Part shown: positions 8,163 to 16,372 of the stretch, in pieces | Layout of the letters: each line of letters starts with the position of its first letter | Position numbering within the stretch: position 1 is the first letter of the stretch | Assembly (NCBI GenBank): GCA_017621455.1 | Contig: JAGATC010000004.1 | Location: 1 to 64,000, forward strand | Direction of reading: 5' to 3' | Source of the DNA: Alistipes sp. | GTDB lineage: Bacteria; Bacteroidota; Bacteroidia; Bacteroidales; Rikenellaceae | DNA: 64,000 nucleotides | The notes under the pieces: generated by a model | Told to the model about the DNA's origin: nothing | The model's input: only the letters and a program-made list of their open reading frames with translations | Databases searched by the model: none | Made by a program: the position numbers and the translations under genes

Positions 8163-8639
8163 TTACTGAAGCTTCTTGATCTTCTCGAAGAGCTCCTGCT
8201 CGCTACCTGGAGTGTAACCCGAGTGCGAGTAAACAACGTTGCCCTTGCCATCAACAATGAAGGTGTGAGGTGTGAGGCTCACGTTCATAGCACGCTTGAA
8301 GTCCTGGTTCTTGTCGAAGAGGCAAGTGTAGCCATCCCAGTTAGCAACCATACCACGAGCACGGCTTACCGAACGAGCGTCGTCAACAGATACTGCTACT
8401 ACCTTGAAGTCTGCCTCCTCCAACCACTCGTCGAGGTTAGAGTAGATAGCGTTAAGCTCCATGATGCAGGGCTTACAAGTGGTTGACCAGAAAGAGATAA
8501 TCATAGGAGTGCCATCTACAACAGACTTGGTAGATACAATCTTACCCTCCTGGTTCTCAATCTTAACATCGGGCAACTGCTGTGCCGAAGCGCTTACGCC
8601 CACCATTACAGCAAGCATCAAAAACATTAGCTTTTTCAT
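8163..8639 (-). CDS. Exported TlpA/ResA-like thioredoxin
   Basis: 158 aa. Signal peptide to about residue 19 (SASAQ, no lipobox), so soluble periplasmic. Active site Cys55-Lys-Pro-Cys58 in FWSTTCKPC, and cis-Pro in LTPHTFIVDG. TlpA/ResA proteins pass electrons to disulfides, for example in cytochrome c apoproteins. First gene of a unit that continues with DUF6029 and two CxxC Omp28 proteins; the genomic link to those suggests they may be redox partners. A -7 element (minus strand TATGTTTG, 8816-8823) could drive it. Confidence 0.9.
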   Translation of the reverse strand: MKKLMFLMLAVMVGVSASAQQLPDVKIENQEGKIVSTKSVVDGTPMIISFWSTTCKPCIMELNAIYSNLDEWLEEADFKVVAVSVDDARSVSRARGMVANWDGYTCLFDKNQDFKRAMNVSLTPHTFIVDGKGNVVYSHSGYTPGSEQELFEKIKKLQ

Positions 8640-8815
8640 AGTTCTAATAATGTAGTTTTAGTTAATAATTCTCTTTTTTCGTTCGTTGCGTCCTGATTAT
8701 TACGCCGCCGGCATCTACTCATTAAACCCCTCCAGCGCACTATTCAAACGCATCCATTGGGCAATATCGTATACCCTTATCTATTAATTCTGTGCGCAAG
8801 ATAGTGATTTTTTGG

Positions 8816-8823
8816 CAAACATA
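8816..8823 (-). promoter_or_regulatory. Possible -7 element for the TlpA-DUF6029-Omp28 unit
   Basis: The minus strand reads TATGTTTG about 180 bases before the TlpA start; no good -33 TTG. The ~320-base gap 8640-8959 otherwise holds only this and the terminator of the gene before it. Confidence 0.35.
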
Positions 8824-8889
8824 GATAATTTTTCCAATAAAAAATGGTGAACTGCCATAAATGATGGGTGAACAGACCTCTCAAGGGGT

Positions 8890-8926
8890 AAAAAAATCGG
8901 GGTGCCCAACAATGTGAGCACCCCGA
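8890..8926 (-). terminator. Terminator after the OB-repeat lipoprotein gene
   Basis: Minus-strand stem CGGGGTGC / GCACCCCG (8918-8925 with 8898-8905), followed by ATTTTTTT. It separates the TonB receptor unit from the TlpA unit. Confidence 0.9.
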
Positions 8927-8959
8927 AAACCTATATTTGCAGGAGTCCCCTGCGGCCGA

Positions 8960-11593
8960 TTACAACTCAACGAGTGAGTCGGCAGCATACTGGAACTTAC
9001 CCGCGTCAACTACGTCGAATGTGAACGAGTAGTTCTTGTTAGGACCGTAGCAGTAAACCTTGATTACCACCTTCTTATAATCGTCGGCAGTAATCTCGGG
9101 ATACATATAGCCGAGTACCTCAGCATATACCTCAGCCGAGTGCTCCTTGAGCTTAGCCAAGATCTCGTCATCCGACAAGTCGCCCATGCCAGCAGCTGCG
9201 AAGCCTCCCTTTACGGCCGATGGACGCCAGTCCATATTGCCATAGTATGCCGAAGCACCTGTGTAGAACTCGTTATTACCATAGTTCGATACCCAGTAGT
9301 TACCTGCGGGCTTGTTGCCGTCGATAAGAACGATCTCGGTAGAGATAATCTCACCAGCGTTGTCACGCGCAGGAGCACCCATAGGCACATCCTTGAAGTC
9401 GTAAACCCAGTTTACGCAGTACTGGTAGAAGGCCTTAGTATCAGCGCTTGAGGTGTTAGTGAAGTCGAGCTCCAAAGTACGGTCGATCTCCCATGCGCCC
9501 TCAACCTTTCGGAACTGATCCTGCCTCTGGCCAAAGTAGATGGTCTTGGTCCACTCACCAGTGAAGATATACTCGTCAACCTTCCACGATGTAGCGCCAC
9601 CCGAGTAGCAACGGAAGCCAACGTACACCTTATCATCTACCTGAGCATAAGGATACTTCTCGCCAAGGAACAAGGGGAGGTAGTTATCCTGTGTAGGGTT
9701 GGTGAAGTTGCCGTAGCCCTGACCCATAGCGGTGTAGTCAGCTGGCTGAACTGCCACGATGTCGGCAGCCTCATAAGCCGTGCCGTTGAACTTGAAGTAG
9801 GCGTACTGCTTCTCGCTCTTAACCTTGAGTGCAAGTGTCGAAACGCTTGCTACGGGCTCTACCGAGGTGACAATCATATTGATATACTTGCCACCCGACA
9901 ATGAGGTGAAATAGCCATAGATGGTGCACTCCATACCGTCAGTAAGCTGTGCCTTAAGCTCATCTGTTGCACCATAGAAGCTACCCTGAGCTGTTGTTGC
10001 ATCGGCAAGGATGAAGTTGTAGTAGGTGCTGTTGATAGAGACAGTACCTGTCATCTTAGCGTAGTAAGCATACTCATCATTGACACGAGTAGTGAGAAGC
10101 TCATCAGCCAAAGCACCTGTAATCTCCATAGGAGTAGGATATGTTACAGTAGTTGTACCAGTCTTCTCGATAGTGATATCAGAAGTACCAATCTGGAAGC
10201 CCTTGCCATATGATGAGATAGTGCCCGATACCGAAACCTCATCGCCAACCTCATAGCCAGAGGTCTTGTAGAGGAGGATTGAGCCACCGTTGTCGGTGAG
10301 GACAGGACCCTGAGTTGAAACAGCCGAGATATAGCCATTTACCTCTACAAAGTCGCCCAACACTGCCGAGCCAAGAACTGAAGTGTAAGAGTTAGTCTCC
10401 TCGCCACCACCGATAGCGGGAGCCTCGTCAACCGATACAACAACTACGTTGATATACTTGCCGCTTGAGATAGATACGAAGTAGCCATAAACGGTAGCCT
10501 CCTGGCCATCGGTAAACATAGCCTTAACCTCATCCGTTGCACCGTAGATGCTACCCTGAGCAGCCTCTGTGCCCTCCATGATGATGTTGATGTAGTTGCC
10601 TACCGAAGGAGTACCTGTGAACTTAACAAACTGAGCGTAGTCGTTGTCAGTACGTGAGGTAAGCAATGCCTCCATAGCGGCGCCATCCAACTCTACGGGA
10701 GTAGGATAAGTAACCGATGTAGTACCGGTCTTCTCAACAGTTGCGCTTGAAGCAGCAATCTGGAAGCCCTTGTTGTAGGCCGAGATAGTACCCGACACGG
10801 TTACCTCGTCGCCAATAGCGAGGTCAGCACCCTTATAGAGGAGAATTGAGCCAGTAGCATCGGTGATGATAGGACCCTGAGTCGAAACTGCTGACACATA
10901 ACCCTTAACCTCTACTGCATCGTCCAACACGGCCGAGCCAAGAACTGATGAATACTTGGGACCCTCTGGCTGGTCGGGGTTCTCGGGAGTCTCGGGAGTC
11001 TCAGTTGCGGGCTCCTCCGAAGAGTAGTTGTACGTAACGACAACATACTCACCCTCGCGAGCGTCGTCAGCAACGGGGATAACGCTCTTCAATTTATTTA
11101 CAGTCTTGGGAGTAAGCGCCGTAGCGTACTCCACCTCCGAGCCCCAGATAAGTTTGTAGTCATCCTCAGTGAGGGTGTACTCCGTAGCAGCGTTCATAGC
11201 CTGAACATCAGCGGGGATGTCGAGAGCCATGGTGTAGGTAATCAATGCCAACGAGCCATTATCGTAGGTGGGATAGCTTGCAGCCAACCAACCAGGGATA
11301 TACTTGGCAGCATCCTCCTGAGTTGCGAAGTACTTATTTTTGCTGATAGCCGAGAGAGCTGCAACAGCCTCCTCGCCCTCAGCCTCGGCGATAGCCTTAT
11401 TTGCGTTATTCTTAGCAATAGCGGCATAGTCGTCGTCCGTGAGAGTAAGCTCCATCTCCTGCACGTTGGTGATGTCGCCATCGTTGTCGTAGCCAGGGAG
11501 ATAGTGCTCGTTGAAGTAGTCAGTCTGGCAGCCTACGCCCATAAGAGCTACACTCGCCACCAGAGCAATCATTCTAAAAATATTCTTGTTCAT
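8960..11593 (-). CDS. Large lipoprotein with two tandem OB-like repeats
   Basis: 877 aa. Lipobox MGVGC (Cys22). Residues ~45-190 form an N-terminal helical/mixed domain. Two tandem repeats follow at ~214-395 and ~403-585, both beginning Y-SVLGSAVL and sharing VSAVSTQGP / ISAVSTQGP, GSILLYK, KGFQI and YPTP; they look like the OB-like fold of DUF5689-type secreted proteins. A Pro/Glu linker (~193-213) precedes them. A C-terminal domain of ~290 residues is unlike anything I know. It lies 15 bases after the TonB receptor, so it is probably its cell-surface partner in place of a SusD. Confidence 0.75.
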   Translation of the reverse strand: MNKNIFRMIALVASVALMGVGCQTDYFNEHYLPGYDNDGDITNVQEMELTLTDDDYAAIAKNNANKAIAEAEGEEAVAALSAISKNKYFATQEDAAKYIPGWLAASYPTYDNGSLALITYTMALDIPADVQAMNAATEYTLTEDDYKLIWGSEVEYATALTPKTVNKLKSVIPVADDAREGEYVVVTYNYSSEEPATETPETPENPDQPEGPKYSSVLGSAVLDDAVEVKGYVSAVSTQGPIITDATGSILLYKGADLAIGDEVTVSGTISAYNKGFQIAASSATVEKTGTTSVTYPTPVELDGAAMEALLTSRTDNDYAQFVKFTGTPSVGNYINIIMEGTEAAQGSIYGATDEVKAMFTDGQEATVYGYFVSISSGKYINVVVVSVDEAPAIGGGEETNSYTSVLGSAVLGDFVEVNGYISAVSTQGPVLTDNGGSILLYKTSGYEVGDEVSVSGTISSYGKGFQIGTSDITIEKTGTTTVTYPTPMEITGALADELLTTRVNDEYAYYAKMTGTVSINSTYYNFILADATTAQGSFYGATDELKAQLTDGMECTIYGYFTSLSGGKYINMIVTSVEPVASVSTLALKVKSEKQYAYFKFNGTAYEAADIVAVQPADYTAMGQGYGNFTNPTQDNYLPLFLGEKYPYAQVDDKVYVGFRCYSGGATSWKVDEYIFTGEWTKTIYFGQRQDQFRKVEGAWEIDRTLELDFTNTSSADTKAFYQYCVNWVYDFKDVPMGAPARDNAGEIISTEIVLIDGNKPAGNYWVSNYGNNEFYTGASAYYGNMDWRPSAVKGGFAAAGMGDLSDDEILAKLKEHSAEVYAEVLGYMYPEITADDYKKVVIKVYCYGPNKNYSFTFDVVDAGKFQYAADSLVEL

Positions 11594-11608
11594 AGTAGTT
11601 CGAGCTTA

Positions 11609-14305
11609 TTAGAAGTTAATCTTAAGACGTACGGTGTAGGTACGGCCGAATGAGTACATCACGGCGTAGCAGTCCTGCCAACCCTTCGAGTCGGTAGCAC
11701 ACTGTGCATCCATTACGTAGTTATAGTCGTAGAGGTTGTTTACGTTACCGTAGATGGTAGCGTTAACCTTACCCATCTTGAACGAGTAGCTTGCCGAGAG
11801 GTCGAGCTGGTGACCTACGGGGATACGCCATGGGTCGTTAACCGTAGTTGTGGTGTTTGCCACAGCCGTAGAGCCGAGGTAGAAGTCGGCATAGTTGTTG
11901 GCGTAGAGGTTGAAGTTGGCACTTACGCGCAAGCCCTTCAAGGGGTAGAAGTCAGCACCCACAGCTGCCGTGGTCTGTGCCGAGCCTGCTACGTGAACAC
12001 CCTTCTGCTCAAGCTCAATCCAAGCGTGATCCTCGGCCATGATGCCAGAAGCTACAGTACCATCCATCTTAGCGGTCATAGGCTGACCCTGCGAGTCGTA
12101 GTAGTAACCACGAGCGTTGCTTGACCAGATCCAGTCACCCCACGAAAGCATACCTGTGAGGGTTACCCAGCGTGCTGGCTTGTAGCGCAAGTCGAGCTCG
12201 ACACCTGCGTGGCGTGCGTCGATACCTGTGAGGTTAACACGCGCATAGTCGCCATTCGACATAAGCTTCGAACGTACGTCCGACTTATCCATCCACAAGG
12301 TGTAGTAAGCATTGAGGTTCAATGAGAACTTCTCGGTACGCAAACCGTAACCACCCTCAACCGAGAATACCTTCTCGTTAACGGCGTCGGGGTTGGTCAT
12401 GTGGCTTGTTGTAGACTGCAAGAAGGCACCACCCGAGAAGAAGGGGGCACGCGAGATGTAACCTACGTTAAGGAAGAGGTTCGAGGCCTTGGTTACGTTC
12501 CAGTTGACACCAGCCTTTGCGGTGAAACCTACGAAGTTGATGGTCTCCGAACGCTGGTGAGCCTCGTCGTAGTAGAAGCGGTCAACACGCCAGTAGCCAG
12601 TATTCGATACCGAACCAGATACGAAGGCGCTAACCTTATTTTTCGAGTACTCCAACTGAGCAAAGACACCCTCCTGGTGTACGTGGCCGTCGTAGTCGCG
12701 ATATACAACATCACCCACCGAGAGCTTCTCATACTTCCAGTTGGGGTCGGCTGCAGCGATGTTATTCTCGGGCTTAACGTTCTTACGGTCAGCATCGTCG
12801 ATGAAGTAAGCACCGTCGTAGAGGTCGATAATCTCGTTGGTGTGCTCACCTACGTAGTAACGTACGTCGACACCTGCCGAGAGCTCCAAGCCTGGAACAA
12901 GCTCGTTGGTGTAGGTCGACAACAGACCATACCACATGTGGTTGTTCACCGACTTCGACATAACCATACGCGAACCATCAAGGCTTGCTGCGTTCATATC
13001 CTGGATAGCACCATAGTCAAACGTACCATCCGACTTACGGAAGTTGTAGAGGAGCTTACCATTAGACGAGCCGTTCCACATAGCACGGTCTGCCGAAGTA
13101 CGACCCTGGCCCGAGTAGCCCGAGCCACGACCGATAGACATGTAGAGAGCGGTAGATAGCGACGACTTACGGTCGATCTGCCACTGGTGGTTGAGCGAAA
13201 TCTGTGGCTTGTGGTACTCGTTAACCATCGAAGAGCGCTCCTTGCCATTGTTGTCGAAACCGTAGACAGCGTTGTAGCGATACTTGTCCTTCTCACCAGT
13301 CCACTTAGCTACCTTGTCCCACTCCTCGATTGAGAGACCTGCATAGAGAGGCTTACGCTGGTTGTGCTTCTGAGGCGCACCAAAGGCGGTCAACGAGAGC
13401 TGGTGCTGCGAGTTGATACGCTTCGATACGTTAACAAACCAGTTGTAGCCCTCATATCCTGTGCCCTGGATGTAGCCATCACCCCAGCGGCGTGCAAGCA
13501 ACATGCTCACTGCCCAGCCGTTGTCCATAAGACCCGACGAGAGGCTCACCGACACGGTGTTGGCACCGTCGTTACCGATACCATACGATACGCTACCACC
13601 TCGCTTAGCATCGATAGTGTTAGTCACGATGTTGATAGTACCACCAACCGATGGTGACGAAATCTTCGAGGCACCCATACCACGCTGTGTCTGCATCGAG
13701 CGAGTAACGTCTGACAAACCAGCCCAGTTAGACCAGTAGAGACCACCCCACTCCATGTCGTTGACGGGAACACCGTTGATCATCACAGCGACGTTTGCCG
13801 ACTTAAAACCACGCATGTTGATCTTAGAGTCGCCATAGCCACCACCATCCTTTGTAACGTATACACCAGGTGTCGACTTCAAAATCTCAGGGAACTCCTG
13901 GCCACCGAGCTTGAACTCGATCTCGCTTGCTGCAACTGTCGATACAGCAACAGGCGTACGACGCTGAACAGCCACCGACTGTGTGATGACGATGTCATCC
14001 ATAGCGATAGCCTCGGGCTCCATCTTAATGGTGCCCAAATCCTGACGTACTGACGATGCCTCAAGAGCAATGGTCAACGTCTTGTAGTTCAGGTAACTTA
14101 CCTGAATAGTCTCAGCACCACGCACCTCGAAGCGGAAGTTACCGCCCACGTCGGTTGTTGTGCCCTGCGTTGTCTCGGGAACTACCACCGTAGCACCGAT
14201 AAGAGGCTGGTCGTTTTCATCAACGACCATACCTGTGACGATCGTCTGCGCCGAAGCAATATAGCCGACAGCCAGACCAAACATCAAAAGTAAAAGTCTC
14301 TTCAT
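11609..14305 (-). CDS. TonB-dependent receptor with carboxypeptidase-like N-domain
   Basis: 898 aa. Signal peptide ends ASAQ (~20). Residues ~22-105 are the carboxypeptidase-like regulatory domain (GMVVDENDQPLIGATV). Plug domain ~120-235 with PGVYVTKDGG, INMRGF, NVAVMINGVPVNDMEWGG; beta barrel to the C-terminal Phe. Energised by TonB-ExbBD for uptake across the outer membrane. No SusD-type gene or glycoside hydrolase is beside it, so glycan uptake is not indicated; the substrate cannot be told. A full promoter lies upstream (14409-14439). Confidence 0.95.
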   Translation of the reverse strand: MKRLLLLMFGLAVGYIASAQTIVTGMVVDENDQPLIGATVVVPETTQGTTTDVGGNFRFEVRGAETIQVSYLNYKTLTIALEASSVRQDLGTIKMEPEAIAMDDIVITQSVAVQRRTPVAVSTVAASEIEFKLGGQEFPEILKSTPGVYVTKDGGGYGDSKINMRGFKSANVAVMINGVPVNDMEWGGLYWSNWAGLSDVTRSMQTQRGMGASKISSPSVGGTINIVTNTIDAKRGGSVSYGIGNDGANTVSVSLSSGLMDNGWAVSMLLARRWGDGYIQGTGYEGYNWFVNVSKRINSQHQLSLTAFGAPQKHNQRKPLYAGLSIEEWDKVAKWTGEKDKYRYNAVYGFDNNGKERSSMVNEYHKPQISLNHQWQIDRKSSLSTALYMSIGRGSGYSGQGRTSADRAMWNGSSNGKLLYNFRKSDGTFDYGAIQDMNAASLDGSRMVMSKSVNNHMWYGLLSTYTNELVPGLELSAGVDVRYYVGEHTNEIIDLYDGAYFIDDADRKNVKPENNIAAADPNWKYEKLSVGDVVYRDYDGHVHQEGVFAQLEYSKNKVSAFVSGSVSNTGYWRVDRFYYDEAHQRSETINFVGFTAKAGVNWNVTKASNLFLNVGYISRAPFFSGGAFLQSTTSHMTNPDAVNEKVFSVEGGYGLRTEKFSLNLNAYYTLWMDKSDVRSKLMSNGDYARVNLTGIDARHAGVELDLRYKPARWVTLTGMLSWGDWIWSSNARGYYYDSQGQPMTAKMDGTVASGIMAEDHAWIELEQKGVHVAGSAQTTAAVGADFYPLKGLRVSANFNLYANNYADFYLGSTAVANTTTTVNDPWRIPVGHQLDLSASYSFKMGKVNATIYGNVNNLYDYNYVMDAQCATDSKGWQDCYAVMYSFGRTYTVRLKINF

Positions 14306-14408
14306 AAGCGTTTAAAGTTAGATAATATGAATTGTATAGAGTTGTTAGCCAACACAATAACACCATCCAGTGATGAATGGTGGCCTAAAAACAACATTTT
14401 GTACGTCG

Positions 14409-14439
14409 CAAAGATAGCGTTACTTTAGTAAAATTGCAA
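14409..14439 (-). promoter_or_regulatory. Promoter of the TonB receptor unit
   Basis: Minus strand: TTG (14439-14437), 20 bases, TATCTTTG (14416-14409). Predicted start near 14402, leader about 97 bases. The gap 14306-14692 also carries the divergent promoter for the cytochrome genes; nothing else is seen in it. Confidence 0.75.
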
Positions 14440-14644
14440 ACTTAGGCCACGTTAATTGTTTATTTAATAAACAAGCATGCATATTTATTCCATTAGCAGC
14501 AGTGTGAGCAGTATCGTCAAATTAGACCCTTTGGAGGAGATAAAAACAAAAAAATAAATGATACTTAGTTTATCATATCTGCAACATTATCAATGATGTA
14601 GATATAAATTTATTCTAAATAATGATTTTTATAGAGAAAATTTA

Positions 14645-14674
14645 TTGTATCTGCGCAAAAAATCACTACCTTTA
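14645..14674 (+). promoter_or_regulatory. Promoter of the cytochrome c assembly genes
   Basis: TTG (14645-14647), 19 bases, TACCTTTA (14667-14674), one mismatch from TAnnTTTG. Predicted start near 14681, leaving a leader of only about 12 bases to the ATG at 14693. Confidence 0.55.
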
Positions 14675-14692
14675 TGGCAGATATTTGTATAT

Positions 14693-15544
14693 ATGCCGAA
14701 CACGAGATATAGAACATACGTTTATCACGCGCTCCTCGTCGTGCTGGTCGTTGTCGCCACGATTGCCCTCCAGGTATTCACAGGCGACTTCCCCGTCGAT
14801 ATTTTTGCCTTTCCGCTAAACATCGTCTGCATCGTACTGTGGCTCACGGTGGTAGCCATGCTATACAAAAACCGCCAAAATATCACCCTTGCCAAGTTGC
14901 TTCTCTCGCCAGGTGCCACGTGGCTCTCGTTAGCAATAATGGCAGCAATAGGCATCTATTTAGGGCTACAGCGTCAACCTAATAGCAGCTCATGGCCCGT
15001 AGTTATGGGAGTCCTCTATGTACTCACACACCTCGCATTTATTATCCTTCGCGGATGGCGTAATAGCACAGGTATACGTTGGCGCTTTACGCTGCTACAT
15101 ATAGGGCTATTTTTGTTGCTCGGAGCTGGCTTCTGGGGCGCTCCCGACCGTGAGCAGCTACGCGTTGCGCTTATTGAGAATCGACCCACACATATCGCTC
15201 TTCACACCAACGGCACCGCCGCCGCACTGGACTATAGTATCGAGCTTAAGGGGGTGAAAGCCGAATATGCCGAGAGTGGTATGCCAACACACTTTGAGGC
15301 GGAGATTAAGGTAGATGGAATAGAGACACAGCTGACGGTTAACCACCCGTATAACAGGACCTTAGGCGAGAAGATATACCTCATAAGCATTGGCAATGAC
15401 AACAACGAGCCATATTGCATCGTTGAGGTTGTGCGTGAGCCATGGCAGTGGGTGTCGTTAGCGGGTATTGTGATGCTGCTTGCAGGTGCCGTGATGCTCT
15501 TTATACGCGGGCCACGACACTCGGCAACAAAGATAGAGAAGTAA
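14693..15544 (+). CDS. ResB-like cytochrome c biogenesis membrane protein
   Basis: 283 aa from the ATG at 14693 (MPNTRYRTY); the upstream in-frame ATG at 14645 would lie inside the -33 box. Four or five N-terminal membrane helices (to ~135), a periplasmic domain (~145-240) with GFWGAPDREQLRV and PYNRTLGEKIYL, and a final membrane helix (~245-265). This is the shape of the ResB/Ccs1 half of System II cytochrome c synthase in Bacteroidota, where ResB is short. It works with the CcsA-like protein coded just downstream to attach haem to CxxCH motifs. Confidence 0.8.
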   Translation: MPNTRYRTYVYHALLVVLVVVATIALQVFTGDFPVDIFAFPLNIVCIVLWLTVVAMLYKNRQNITLAKLLLSPGATWLSLAIMAAIGIYLGLQRQPNSSSWPVVMGVLYVLTHLAFIILRGWRNSTGIRWRFTLLHIGLFLLLGAGFWGAPDREQLRVALIENRPTHIALHTNGTAAALDYSIELKGVKAEYAESGMPTHFEAEIKVDGIETQLTVNHPYNRTLGEKIYLISIGNDNNEPYCIVEVVREPWQWVSLAGIVMLLAGAVMLFIRGPRHSATKIEK

Positions 15545-15550
15545 TTGATT

Positions 15551-16348
15551 ATGACGACTTTAGGATGGAACATATTTCCTTGGGTGGCGATGGTGGTATT
15601 CGCACTATCGCTCATAGGCTCAGTGCTCGCGTGGCTTAAGCGCGAGCGTAGCGGTGCTGCCATCCTATTTAGCGGCATGGGAGTGGTGCTATTTGTCACA
15701 TTTGTGGTGTCGTTGTGGATAACGCTCGAGCGCCCACCACTCCGCACCATGGGCGAGACAAGACTCTGGTACTCAATGTTTTTACTCCTTGCAGGACTCC
15801 TCACCTACGCGCGCTGGCACTACCGCTGGATACTATCCTTCTCGACACTGTTGGCGACGGTCTTTATGGTGATAAACATCCTCAAGCCCGAGATTCACGA
15901 CCAAACGCTCGTACCAGCCTTACAGAGCGTGTGGTTTGTGCCCCACGTCTCGGTCTATATGTTCTCGTATGCACTCTTAGGTTGCGCTACGCTGCTTGCT
16001 ATAGGCGGACTCGTAGCACGTAGCAATAGGTTCGACCCCGCAATTGAGCGCCTACTATATAGTGGTGTAGCCTTTGTCACCATCGGCATGCTCACGGGAG
16101 CAATATGGGCGAAGGATGCGTGGGGAGCCTACTGGAGCTGGGATGCCAAGGAGTCGTGGGCAGCGGTGACATGGTCGCTATACCTTATTGCCATACACCT
16201 CGCCCTGAGACCCTCGACATACAACAAAGCATGGCTTCACCGCCTATACCACATCACCATCATCGTGGCATTCTGTGCGCTACAGATGTGCTGGTGGGGC
16301 GTTAACTACCTACCCACAGCCGCCAATAGCGTACATACCTATAATTAA
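15551..16348 (+). CDS. ccsA: CcsA-like cytochrome c assembly protein
   Basis: 265 aa from the ATG at 15551 (6 bases after the previous stop); a TTG lies two codons earlier. Eight hydrophobic helices, and the tryptophan-rich haem-handling motif WGAYWSWDAKESWA (about residues 195-208), the signature of the CcsA/CcmC family, with conserved His residues in flanking helices. Partner of the ResB-like protein upstream; together they make a System II haem lyase. The next gene is a three-haem peroxidase, a natural client. Confidence 0.9.
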   Translation: MTTLGWNIFPWVAMVVFALSLIGSVLAWLKRERSGAAILFSGMGVVLFVTFVVSLWITLERPPLRTMGETRLWYSMFLLLAGLLTYARWHYRWILSFSTLLATVFMVINILKPEIHDQTLVPALQSVWFVPHVSVYMFSYALLGCATLLAIGGLVARSNRFDPAIERLLYSGVAFVTIGMLTGAIWAKDAWGAYWSWDAKESWAAVTWSLYLIAIHLALRPSTYNKAWLHRLYHITIIVAFCALQMCWWGVNYLPTAANSVHTYN

Positions 16349-16372
16349 TAGATAAGATACCAACTAAAATAA

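Noticed and set aside
12401..13159. 252-aa plus-strand frame inside the TonB receptor gene
   Set aside because: Pure shadow of the receptor reading frame: no signal, no promoter, no recognisable motif, and the receptor itself is intact.
8960..14305. SusC/SusD polysaccharide locus
   Set aside because: The TonB receptor is real, but the partner has no SusD fold features and no carbohydrate enzymes or regulator are near.
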